This document shows positions 18,525 through 26,974 of a stretch of DNA of 64,000 nt, one piece after another. The DNA is from Prosthecobacter sp. GTDB lineage: Bacteria; Verrucomicrobiota; Verrucomicrobiia; Verrucomicrobiales; Verrucomicrobiaceae. The first letter of the stretch is position 1. Each line of letters starts with the position of its first letter. The notes under the pieces are model-generated. The model saw only the letters and a program-made list of their open reading frames with translations, was not told the origin of the DNA and made no database searches. Position numbers and translations under genes: made by a program. The stretch lies in contig NZ_JAXMIH010000008.1 in the NCBI RefSeq assembly GCF_034366625.1, positions 744,001 through 808,000 on the forward strand. The letters are read 5' to 3'.

Positions 18525-19850
18525 ATGAATGCCTCATCTTCATCTCCGCTCCGCCGCTGCGATGGCATCGTGCGCCGTGATTTCCTGCATGTCGGCCTGA
18601 TGTCCGCGTTTGGACTCAGTTTGGCCGATCTGTTGCGACTCCAAGCCTCAGCAGCGTCGCCGAAGACTAAAGCGAAGTCCTGCATTCTCATCTGGCTCGA
18701 TGGCGGGCCGAGTCATCTCGACACCTTTGACCCAAAACCTGACGCGCCGGTGGAAATCCGCGGCCCGTTCAAGGCCATTGGGACTGATGTGGCGGGCATT
18801 CAGCTTTGCGAGCATCTGCCGCAAACCGCGCGTGTGATGAAGCATGTCGCGCTGGTGCGCTCGCTCACGCATGAGCTGGGCAATCATGACACCGGCAGCC
18901 ATTACCTGCTGACCGGCCATCGCCCGACGCCTGCGCTGCAATATCCGAGCCTTGGCAGCATCGTTGCGCGCGAAGGTGGGAATGGAGCCGCGCTGCCGCC
19001 CTATGTGACGATTCCCGACAGCGTGCCGTCCTTGCGCGCCGGTTATCTGCCTGCGGCCTTCGGACCGTTTGCCATCGGCGGCGATCCCTCCAAGCCCGGC
19101 TATCGCGTGCGCGATCTGCAACCGCCCGACTGGATCAGTTTCGACCGCGTCGAACAACGCCGCTCCATGCAGCAACAGCTTGATCAATTCACCCGCACTT
19201 TGGAAGAAAGCGACGACACCCGTGCGCGTGACCGCTTCTTTGAACAGGCTCATCAATTGATCGCCTCACCCGTCGCCCGTGCCGCCTTTGATCTGGAGCA
19301 GGAAGCACCGCAAACGCGCCAGCGTTACGGTCATCGGCGCATCGGCGCCGGTTGTTTGCTCGCTCGGCGGCTGGTGGAAGCAGGTTCGCGTTTCGTCAGC
19401 GTGGTGGATCGCGGCTGGGACACGCATCAGGACATCGCCCGCACCCTTCCGGATGCTCAGTTTCCCGGCAGCGGCAAAGTGCCGGACATGGATCGCGCCT
19501 ATGCCGCCTTGCTCACCGATCTGCACGAACGCGGCCTGCTCGAAAGCACGCTGGTCGTGATGATGGGCGAGTTTGGTCGCACGCCGAAGCTCAACAGCAT
19601 CGCCGGTCGCGATCACTGGCCGCGCGCGGGCTTTGCCTGCTTTGCCGGTGGCGGCGTGCGCGGCGGCCAGCTCATCGGCCGCACCGACGCCCACGGCGAA
19701 ACCCCCGACGAACGCCCCGTCCGTCCCGAAGACATCGCGCAGAGCATTCTCGGCCTGCTCGGTGTGGACACCGATGCCGAGTATCAAACTCCAGCGGGCC
19801 GGCCGATGAAAATCCTCACCGGCGGCGAGTTTGTGAGCGAGCTGACATGA
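18525..19850 (+). CDS. DUF1501 protein with Tat signal
   Basis: 441 residues. The N-terminus has RRDFLHVG (17-24) followed by a hydrophobic stretch, a twin-arginine export signal, implying folding or cofactor loading before export. The body (ILIWLDGGPSHLDTFDPKP, then HELGNHDTGSHYLLTGHRP, and MMGEFGRTPKLN) is the DUF1501 family, an alkaline-phosphatase/sulfatase-like fold; conserved Asp and His residues in these motifs suggest a metal site. It lies 9 bases after the DUF1549/1553 gene and overlaps the WD40 gene by ATGA. The pair DUF1549/1553-DUF1501 is conserved in this phylum, so the two very likely act together outside the cytoplasmic membrane. Substrate unknown. Confidence 0.88.
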   Translation: MNASSSSPLRRCDGIVRRDFLHVGLMSAFGLSLADLLRLQASAASPKTKAKSCILIWLDGGPSHLDTFDPKPDAPVEIRGPFKAIGTDVAGIQLCEHLPQTARVMKHVALVRSLTHELGNHDTGSHYLLTGHRPTPALQYPSLGSIVAREGGNGAALPPYVTIPDSVPSLRAGYLPAAFGPFAIGGDPSKPGYRVRDLQPPDWISFDRVEQRRSMQQQLDQFTRTLEESDDTRARDRFFEQAHQLIASPVARAAFDLEQEAPQTRQRYGHRRIGAGCLLARRLVEAGSRFVSVVDRGWDTHQDIARTLPDAQFPGSGKVPDMDRAYAALLTDLHERGLLESTLVVMMGEFGRTPKLNSIAGRDHWPRAGFACFAGGGVRGGQLIGRTDAHGETPDERPVRPEDIAQSILGLLGVDTDAEYQTPAGRPMKILTGGEFVSELT

Positions 19851-20812
19851 ATGGCATAATGAAAACGCTGATCGCTTTCATTCTGCTAACCACGGTTGGC
19901 TGCGCTGTCGATGCTGTGCCCGTCACCGCCCTGACTTTCACGCCCGACGGCAAGCAGCTCGTTTACAACACTGCCTTTGGCCTCGTCATTCGCGATCTAG
20001 ACGACAAGGCGATGCCGAAATCACTGCTCGAACTCGACTGGCCCAAGATCACCGCTGCCGCCTTTGATCCATCCGGCCGCTGGCTCGCCGTTGCCGGTGG
20101 CGTGCCAGGAGAAAAAGGAAGTGTGTTGTTGTTTGACTGGCAGACGAAACGCATTGCCGCACGCTGGGAGGAGGCCGCCGATCTCATCACTGCCGTCGCC
20201 TGGACTCACGCCGGCGGCAAACTCGCGGCAGCGTGTCATGATCAGTCCGTGCGCGTGTTCGTCGTGGGAAAAGACACGCCGCTGACGCAGCCAATGACCT
20301 TGTCCGACCATACGCGCCCCGTTTTCGCCGTCGCCTTCAGTCCCGATGACAAACTGCTCGTCAGCGCCGGTGCCGATCGCACGCTGAAAATCTGGGACAC
20401 CGCAACTGACAAACTCGAACGTACTCTCGCACACCACACCGACGCCGTTCACTGCCTCGCCTTCCGTCCGCAGCATACGGGCAACTACTGTGCCAGCGGC
20501 GGTGCCGACCAGACCGTGCGTGTGTGGCAGCCCGCTATCGGCCGCATGGTGCGCATCGTCCGCCATCACGACGGCGCTGTGTTTGCCCTCGCCTGGCATC
20601 CCCAGGGCGACCACCTCTTCTCCGCCGGTCAGGAAGGCCTCGTCCGTATCATCGACGCCGACAGCGACCGCGTCCTGCACTCCTGGCAAGCGTCACAGGA
20701 TTGGATCTACCGCCTAGCCATTAGTGCTGACGGCAATCATCTCGTCACTGGCGCGTGGAATGGTGACGTGAAGGTGTGGAATCTCGCCGAGGCTCCTGCA
20801 TCGAACCGTTGA
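19847..20812 (+). CDS. Exported WD40-repeat protein
   Basis: 321 residues from an ATG overlapping the DUF1501 stop (ATGA); a second in-frame ATG lies 12 bases on. A short signal peptide precedes at least six WD40 blades, recognisable by AVAFSPDDKLLVSAGADRTLKIWD, ALAWHPQGDHLFSAGQEG and LVTGAWNGDVKVWNL-type repeats, making a seven-blade propeller plausible. WD40 proteins are binding scaffolds. As the last gene of the operon it probably binds a partner or substrate of the DUF1549/1553 and DUF1501 proteins. The blade count is by eye. Confidence 0.85.
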   Translation: MNGIMKTLIAFILLTTVGCAVDAVPVTALTFTPDGKQLVYNTAFGLVIRDLDDKAMPKSLLELDWPKITAAAFDPSGRWLAVAGGVPGEKGSVLLFDWQTKRIAARWEEAADLITAVAWTHAGGKLAAACHDQSVRVFVVGKDTPLTQPMTLSDHTRPVFAVAFSPDDKLLVSAGADRTLKIWDTATDKLERTLAHHTDAVHCLAFRPQHTGNYCASGGADQTVRVWQPAIGRMVRIVRHHDGAVFALAWHPQGDHLFSAGQEGLVRIIDADSDRVLHSWQASQDWIYRLAISADGNHLVTGAWNGDVKVWNLAEAPASNR

Positions 20813-20899
20813 TGAGGCATTCCGGCCGTCAGAAAAATCTTTTGCCTAAGAACAGGTAAAACTTGCCGGACTGCCGGGCAGTTATCAGAATCATGCCCC

Positions 20900-21370
20900 A
20901 TGAAGCGCGGTGACTTTCTGCAAAAATGGGGCCTGTCCTCCCTGAAACTCAATCTCGGCTTCATGGAGGGCGAGTTCAAACCCAGCGATCCCGACAAAGC
21001 CGCCGCCTGGGAGCTGTACGTCGAGCTGCTCACCCGCATCACCACACAGGCCCTGCCCGTCGAGCACGGCGATGAAAAAACCGCCCTCGACAGCGTCTTT
21101 GCCATTTTTCCGCTCACCCGCGAGATCCTGCGGAAGCACGGCCCCAGCAACGAATTCGCCAAGCTCGCCATCCCCGTCCTGAACCAGATCATCCGCCCCT
21201 TCACGGCCAAGTGGCACAAACTGTCCCTCGCCGGAGCCTTCAGCGATGCGGCGCAATGCCAGGCCTTCCGCACCGAACTCACCACCCTACAACCGCAGCT
21301 CCGACATTACACCCAAGCTCTCGCCGCGATGGCGTGTGTGGAGGATTTGACGGGCCTGGAACAACAATGA
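20900..21370 (+). CDS. Small protein sharing a domain with the patatin-like lipase
   Basis: 156 residues, no signal peptide or membrane segment. I do not recognise a named family. Residues ~36-145 match residues ~18-140 of the patatin-like protein at 23858: both have LTRITTQ or ATRITTQ, IIRPFTAKWH or TIRPFTARWH, and FRTELTTLQPQL or FRAELRELQPYL. Over the 36 gap-free residues starting at EL(L/A)TRITTQ I count 20 identities. The small protein adds an N-terminal stretch (MKRGDFLQKWGLSSLKLNLG) that the lipase lacks. It looks helical and cytoplasmic, and could be a regulator or decoy of the lipase through the shared domain; this is inference. It is separated from the lipase by the oppositely oriented TIR-cyclase gene. 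Confidence 0.75.
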   Translation: MKRGDFLQKWGLSSLKLNLGFMEGEFKPSDPDKAAAWELYVELLTRITTQALPVEHGDEKTALDSVFAIFPLTREILRKHGPSNEFAKLAIPVLNQIIRPFTAKWHKLSLAGAFSDAAQCQAFRTELTTLQPQLRHYTQALAAMACVEDLTGLEQQ

Positions 21371-21652
21371 ACTGACCACTCAAAACGTAAGCCGCCACTA
21401 TTTGACGTGCTGTGAAAGCTGAACCCTCTGTGTCCGCCATCGTATGATGGTGAAGCATTTTCCGAAGTCCATGTGCATGGATCTGGCAGCGCCAGATTTG
21501 ATTCGACGCACGACCATCATTTTGCACAGCACCTGCACATTCTGGAGAGCAAAGCATTCCACCGTGAGTTCCTGCTTTCTGGCCTTGATTCTCCATTTGC
21601 CCCCGGCGTTGGCTGGCTCCGATATGGCTGTCGAGTGTTTTTCAAACGCGGC

Positions 21653-23617
21653 CTAGCCATTGGGGTTCTTTTCAGTGATTCCCCAGATGAGTTTGTTCAA
21701 CGCATCTTCAGAGAAGCCTGCGCGAAAATCCACCCATGTGCGATTTCCAAGAAGCAATGGTAAATCGGGCTTTTCTCCAGTGCCTGGCAATAGCACGGGA
21801 ATCACGGGGCGCTTGTCCCGAACGGCAAGGCCAAGGGCGATCTGCATCTCTTCAGATTCCCAATCACCCAAACCATTGCCACCAACAAGGATAATGATGC
21901 TCTTTGAATTTTTCACCCCCATCTCCAGCGATGCCTGCCAGGGAACGCCTGGTGGAAGCTCGTGTTCATCATACCAGACAGTCAGTTTTTTACGCAGTAG
22001 TTGCTGCTTTAATTCACGCGCAAAATTCTTGTCTCCGCTGTGGTGGCTCAAAAACACGTCAAATTGTCGTCCGCGCGTTCCCAACCCTGACTTCCTGTCG
22101 TGGGCTGGGGTGTTTTCGCGCAAGCGCTGGATTATGAAACCGTAGGCAACAGATCCCAGCGCCATCACCCCCCGCCGGGAAATCCTCACCAGTTTGACGT
22201 CCTCCAAAAGCTGACACTGCCCTAGCCGCTTCACGATTTCCCCCCGGAAGTGTGCGGTAAGGATCGGGTAATCCTTGCCTTCCAGCATATGGTCTGCATC
22301 ACTGAGCCGCAGGCGGCCGCTTGCGAGGATGCAGATGCCTTCGAATTCAGGCTCATACTCTTTGAAGTCGATGACTCCACGGTTCCAGGGTATGTCCTCC
22401 TCCTTTGCATTATTAAGCAATGTGATCCATGGACGCGCGGGCAATTGCGACATCTCTTCGGACTCAGAAATGCCAGGAAAGTAATTTGTGGTCCTCCACA
22501 TGTTTTCAATGATCTTGGACAAGAGCTTTCGACGAAAGTTTGCCTCAAGCGGCACTCCGACCTCAGACTGGCCAAATCTCACAAACAGTTCGTCTGGATT
22601 AAAAGCGAGCAGTGCTGAGTCCTCCATGCATATCAGCGTGGCGGTTCGTGGTCGATGCAAGGCAAATGCGAGATCCCCAACCAAGTCTCCAGGGCCCATA
22701 AAAAGGAGTTTTGAGGGAATGGCTTCAGACGGCTCTTTCTTCGGGAAGAACACACCAACGTGCCCCTTGAGGATTAAAAACATCGTTGTTCCATGGTCAC
22801 CATGCTCGCAGATCGTCTCACCGCGGCGGCGCTCCACTAAGGCGCTTGCACTCACTATTTCGAACCCGAACTGCGCGTCACGCAGAAGATCATCGATCAG
22901 ATTTTGCTCCTGCTGGTGACGAATGCCCTTGGTTGCCAATTCACGCAGCGCATTTTTTGCAAGACGATTTTGCGGATCGATTTCAAGCAGCCTCTTGGAC
23001 TGGTATACGACCTCAAAGTACTGGCCGGCTTCCACGGCCTCACGAAGTAGAATGCGGCTGGGGGGCAGCGAACATTCCCACGTTGACTGGAACACCCCAG
23101 TTGCGGAGAGGAGAAAGACCGTCTGGCCGGGCATGCTGGCAGGCTGGATGTGATGTTCTTCATGGAAGCTGATCCCTTGTTCCGAAGCGCCATGCCCGGC
23201 CTCAATCCATTCTTTGAATTCTTTCGTAACTATGACCCGTTCCGGATCCCCGAATGGCAGGAGCCTTCCTGCCAGATTGATCCCGAGGCCAACTAATTGC
23301 ACACGCTCGTCTGCGCCTTTGATCGACTCTGCAACACCACAGCTTCCAGTGATCCGCAGGCGGACGCCTGCTTGTATCGACCAGTTGCGAAGGCCCAGTA
23401 TTAACTTTAACGCGCCCTGGGTTGTCCCCTCCTGGGGAAATGCAACATGACCGCCGTCGCCACCCGACGCCCAAATGACCTGTCCTGGTTGTGCAACTCG
23501 CATTATATCGCCGACAATTTCATTGATTGCCGCGACGTTGTCCGTTTGCTTCTGCAAACTTGGCTCCGATGAATGCGAGACAATGTCGCAGGAAACAAAG
23601 GCGTAGTTGTTGGCCAT
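21653..23617 (-). CDS. Nucleotide cyclase / cNMP-binding / TIR fusion protein
   Basis: 654 residues from the ATG at 23617 (open frame reaches 23707, but the extra 30 residues look non-coding and overlie a -10-like box). Residues ~5-170 are a class III nucleotide cyclase domain: metal-binding Asp11 (SCDIV) and Asp54 (SGGDGGHVAF), and NLAGR with transition-state Asn114 and Arg118. The position that is Lys in adenylate cyclases appears to be Ala. A TPR-like helical pair (~190-230) follows, then a cyclic-nucleotide-binding domain (~247-365; GDLVGDLAFAL, PRTATL), a degenerate second copy (~400-490; ILASGRLRL) and a TIR domain (~518-654; FDVFLSHHSGDK, WYDEHEL, DWESEEM with Glu590 at the NADase position). 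Cytoplasmic. Base composition is lower in GC than the neighbours. Expected action: phage- or stress-triggered cyclic nucleotide synthesis, self-sensing, NAD+ cleavage. A non-defence signalling role is possible. Confidence 0.82.
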   Translation of the reverse strand: MANNYAFVSCDIVSHSSEPSLQKQTDNVAAINEIVGDIMRVAQPGQVIWASGGDGGHVAFPQEGTTQGALKLILGLRNWSIQAGVRLRITGSCGVAESIKGADERVQLVGLGINLAGRLLPFGDPERVIVTKEFKEWIEAGHGASEQGISFHEEHHIQPASMPGQTVFLLSATGVFQSTWECSLPPSRILLREAVEAGQYFEVVYQSKRLLEIDPQNRLAKNALRELATKGIRHQQEQNLIDDLLRDAQFGFEIVSASALVERRRGETICEHGDHGTTMFLILKGHVGVFFPKKEPSEAIPSKLLFMGPGDLVGDLAFALHRPRTATLICMEDSALLAFNPDELFVRFGQSEVGVPLEANFRRKLLSKIIENMWRTTNYFPGISESEEMSQLPARPWITLLNNAKEEDIPWNRGVIDFKEYEPEFEGICILASGRLRLSDADHMLEGKDYPILTAHFRGEIVKRLGQCQLLEDVKLVRISRRGVMALGSVAYGFIIQRLRENTPAHDRKSGLGTRGRQFDVFLSHHSGDKNFARELKQQLLRKKLTVWYDEHELPPGVPWQASLEMGVKNSKSIIILVGGNGLGDWESEEMQIALGLAVRDKRPVIPVLLPGTGEKPDLPLLLGNRTWVDFRAGFSEDALNKLIWGITEKNPNG

Positions 23618-23644
23618 ATCCGTAACAATTATTGCGGGGTTCTT

Positions 23645-23650
23645 ATTATA
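23645..23650 (-). promoter_or_regulatory. Possible -10 box of the TIR-cyclase gene
   Basis: Read leftward, TATAAT lies in an AT-rich stretch 28 bases upstream of the preferred ATG at 23617. No convincing -35 hexamer is visible at the expected distance. If real, transcription would begin close to 23638, which supports the shorter protein start. Confidence 0.35.
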
Positions 23651-23857
23651 TATGGGCTGCCATTGGAAGCATTGATTTACAGAATTGCAAAAGGTGCGGC
23701 GTACCATCCGAAGTTTTTCCAGGATGTGCTTCGCCTGGCGCTAATCGCAACGTTCGACAAAAAGACTTGGGTATTCGAACGTACGCCGCCTCTTACTTCC
23801 TATGAAGAACTGCCGCAGGTTTTTTCTTTTCAAAACGAGCCATGAGGCGCAACTTTG

Positions 23858-26785
23858 ATGTTCTTGCCTTTTCCGACCATGCCCATCACACCTTCTGACA
23901 AAACCGCCGCGCATTCTCTTTGGGTCGAACTCGCCACCCGCATCACTACGCAGCGCCTCCACTATCGCTCCGGCGATGAAGAGACGGCGGCGCGGAGCAT
24001 TCATGCGCTCTTTGGCAAAACGCGGGAGTTGATGGAGAAGAATCCGGAGGCGATGAAGTTTCAGGAAGTGGCGGGGCGGATGCTCAATCACACGATCCGG
24101 CCGTTCACGGCGCGCTGGCATGGGTGGATGGTGCCGGACGCGAATTTGAAGGACAAGGATGGGCAGCCGCTGGCGAAGTTTCGTGATCCGCAGGTGCGGC
24201 GATTGTTTCGAGCGGAACTGCGGGAGTTGCAGCCGTATTTGCTGGGATATCAGAAGGCGTTTGATCTGATGCGGCAGGGAAAGGATAAGGATGCCAAGGG
24301 TGTGACCATCGAGGCATTGGTGCAGCCGGCGAAGCGATTGCTGGAGCAGTTAAGCAAGGAGTGCCGGGGGCCGCTGGGTGTTTCTTTGGGAACCGATCTG
24401 GAACTGAGCGTGGGTGATGAGGTGGAAGTGGCGGGGAACGTGACGCTGGACCAGATCGTCGAGGAGGAGCGAAAAGAGATTTTCGCACGCCGAACTGCAT
24501 TGAACATGTTGCAGATGGGCGACAAGGAATCCCATGTTTCCAACGTCTCCGGTCTGGCGCTCTCCGGCGGCGGCATCCGCTCGGCGACGTTTTGTCTGGG
24601 CATCGTGCAGGTGCTGGTGCAGCTTGGATTGTTCCGGCGCTTCGACTACCTCTCCACGGTGTCCGGCGGCGGCTATTTGGGCACTTTTCTCAGCACGGCG
24701 CTTGGAACGCGGCAGGAAGGTGACGAGTCATCGAACACGAAGGATTCAGCGGTCAAAAAGATCGATGATGTGTTTCAACGGCAGGAAGGCATCGAATCCG
24801 GGCTGGTGCGGCATTTGCGGAACAACAGCAAGTATCTGCTGAATGGCGGGCTGACGACCAAGCTGGAAATCGGCGGGCTGCTCATCAGCGGTATTCTCTG
24901 GAACATGCTGATGCTGCTTCCGTTGCCATTGTTTGCGGCTTTGATCGCCTATCATCTGCAAATATGGCTGTGGGGAGGGACCATCACGACCGGAACCTTT
25001 GCACATCCGGACTGGAGCCAAGGATCGGCGGCTTCGGTGGCGATCTTCTTCGGCGTAGCGCTGGTGGTCACCTGGGCCGTCCAGCCGGTGGTGAAAATGT
25101 TCACCCATGGCGCAGATCCCAAGTCATCGGGCATGATCGCACGCAACTGCTTGGAGCGGCTCACGCCGTGGATCGGAGTGCTCTTCCTGGCGACGGCATT
25201 TGTGAACTGCATCCCAACACTGTTTTACGGCTACGAGATGCTGAGAAAGTTCGTGAACGAAATCAATCCGGACTGGTTCCACTCCAAGAAGATCAACGAT
25301 TTGCTGGGGGTGTCCGCCGGGGGGATGCTTTCGGCCGGATTGGGCCTGCTGGCGGCCCGGCTGGCCCCTCGCAGGGAACTGTTGAGGAAACTGGCGGTGA
25401 AGCTGTTCATCATCAGCGGCCCGCTCCTCCTGTTGCTGGTGTTTCTCGCCGTGGGCAATCGCATGGGCCTCGGCAGGACGATTGAGCTGGTGCCGACCGT
25501 TTCGTTCATGGGCATGCCTTTTTTGGTTCCGTCTGTTGATTTCTGGACGGAGGCGCAAACGCAGTGGAGCGCCGGGTGGGTTCTGCTGGTCACGCTCGGG
25601 ATCACCGCCTGGGGCTGGCTGGGGGTGAACATCAACACGCTGGCTCCGCACATCTACTACCGGAACAGCCTGTGCGGCTGCTACATGGTGCGGCGTATTG
25701 CGGAGGCGCAGGAGAAACTTCAGTGCATCAAGCGCTGGTTGTCGGGCGAGAAAGTGCAGGGCCGCGCCGAGGTGCTGCAACGCGTGCGGTTTGAGTCCAT
25801 GAACAAGGATCTCACAGCCCCCTATCACTTGCTCAATATGACGTTGAACGTGCCGAGCAGTGACAACAAGAACCTCCGTGGTCGCGCCAGCGATTTCTTT
25901 GTGGCGAGCCGGCTGTTCTGCGGTTCGCCGCTCACGGGCTACAAGAAGACTGCCGAAGTCGTGGCGGTGGACCCGCACTTCGACCTCGGCACCGCCATGG
26001 CGGTGTCCGGTGCGGCCGCATCGACCAGCATGGGCTGGAAGTCCCTGCCGAACTTTCGCTTCCTGATGACGCTCTTCAATGTGCGTCTCGGCTACTGGCT
26101 GCGCTGGAGCGACAAAGCCGTCCGCGAGAACTCGCCATGGAACAAGCCCGGGCCTTGGTATTTTCTCAGAGAGATGTTTGGCATTATGAGCGAGAAGAAT
26201 CGCTACCTGAATCTCTCGGACGGTGGTCACATCGAGAATCTCGCCGTCTATGAACTGCTGCGCCGTCAGACGAAGTTCATCGTCTGTGTGGATGGCGGCC
26301 AGGAGCCGGGCATGGAATGCACGGATCTCATCCGCCTCCAACGCTACGCGGAGATCGATCTGGGCATTTGCATGCACTACGATCTGCTCGACCTGGCCCT
26401 GCTGCCGGAAAAGAACTGCCGTGCCTACGGACTGCTGGTGAAGATCGACTACGAGCCTGAGGCGAATCATCCGCCGGAGAAGGCGAAACTGGGCTGGATG
26501 CTTTATCTCAAGCTGGCGATGACCGGCACGGAACCGGTCTATGTGCTGGATTACCGCCGCGAAAACCCATTTTTCCCGCACGAGACCACGGGAGATCAGA
26601 TCTTCGATGAAGCTCAGTTCGAGGCTTATCGACATCTTGGCGAATGCGCTATGGAGAGCTTCTTTCGTGACGAACTGCTGGACAAGCAGCCGGAGAATTT
26701 GAGCGAGTGGTTTGAATCTCTATGCAGCCACCTGCTGCCCGACAACGACGAAGCCGTGGTCAAACACACGAAGGCGGCCAAATAG
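23858..26785 (+). CDS. Patatin-like phospholipase with multi-pass membrane insert
   Basis: 975 residues from the ATG at 23858 (GAGG 11 bases upstream; a TTG one codon earlier and an ATG at 23879 are alternatives). Order: domain shared with the small protein at 20900 (~17-140), helical linker, patatin N-part with the oxyanion motif LSGGGIRS (GGG 237-239) and nucleophile Ser269 in STVSGGG, about six membrane helices (~340-364, 391-412, 435-457, 485-501, 515-534, 574-594), then the patatin C-part with catalytic Asp788 in LSDGGHIEN. The Ser-Asp dyad is intact. Patatin enzymes cleave acyl esters of phospholipids; several act as membrane-degrading effectors in anti-phage systems (CapV in CBASS). 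Here the lipase is built into the membrane. A defence role rests on the TIR-cyclase neighbour; a lipid-homeostasis enzyme is the alternative. Confidence 0.85.
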   Translation: MFLPFPTMPITPSDKTAAHSLWVELATRITTQRLHYRSGDEETAARSIHALFGKTRELMEKNPEAMKFQEVAGRMLNHTIRPFTARWHGWMVPDANLKDKDGQPLAKFRDPQVRRLFRAELRELQPYLLGYQKAFDLMRQGKDKDAKGVTIEALVQPAKRLLEQLSKECRGPLGVSLGTDLELSVGDEVEVAGNVTLDQIVEEERKEIFARRTALNMLQMGDKESHVSNVSGLALSGGGIRSATFCLGIVQVLVQLGLFRRFDYLSTVSGGGYLGTFLSTALGTRQEGDESSNTKDSAVKKIDDVFQRQEGIESGLVRHLRNNSKYLLNGGLTTKLEIGGLLISGILWNMLMLLPLPLFAALIAYHLQIWLWGGTITTGTFAHPDWSQGSAASVAIFFGVALVVTWAVQPVVKMFTHGADPKSSGMIARNCLERLTPWIGVLFLATAFVNCIPTLFYGYEMLRKFVNEINPDWFHSKKINDLLGVSAGGMLSAGLGLLAARLAPRRELLRKLAVKLFIISGPLLLLLVFLAVGNRMGLGRTIELVPTVSFMGMPFLVPSVDFWTEAQTQWSAGWVLLVTLGITAWGWLGVNINTLAPHIYYRNSLCGCYMVRRIAEAQEKLQCIKRWLSGEKVQGRAEVLQRVRFESMNKDLTAPYHLLNMTLNVPSSDNKNLRGRASDFFVASRLFCGSPLTGYKKTAEVVAVDPHFDLGTAMAVSGAAASTSMGWKSLPNFRFLMTLFNVRLGYWLRWSDKAVRENSPWNKPGPWYFLREMFGIMSEKNRYLNLSDGGHIENLAVYELLRRQTKFIVCVDGGQEPGMECTDLIRLQRYAEIDLGICMHYDLLDLALLPEKNCRAYGLLVKIDYEPEANHPPEKAKLGWMLYLKLAMTGTEPVYVLDYRRENPFFPHETTGDQIFDEAQFEAYRHLGECAMESFFRDELLDKQPENLSEWFESLCSHLLPDNDEAVVKHTKAAK

Positions 26786-26974
26786 GTCATTGAAATTCCG
26801 AGTTGCGTCAGCCGTTGTCAGCGCCACTCTCCGCACGTCTGATGAACCTCAAACCTGCCAGCCGAATTGCGATTCGTGCCGTTGTAAAAACGGTACGCGC
26901 CTTTTGGCATGACTAACTCCACGGTTTGAGGAACCTGCGCTGAAAGCGATCATCATTTAAAAACGATCAGACAC

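Noticed and set aside
21371-21652. Gap between the small protein and the TIR-cyclase stop
   Set aside because: A 70-codon frame is present (21444-21656) but ends inside the next gene and lacks a clear domain. No hairpin or repeat stood out.
23573-23845. Small rightward frame in the AT-rich gap before the lipase
   Set aside because: 90 codons, no family, and overlaps the start and promoter of the TIR-cyclase gene. I treat the gap as regulatory.
25124-26635. Leftward open frame of 503 codons
   Set aside because: Antisense of the patatin-like gene; His/Gln/Arg-rich and without motifs.
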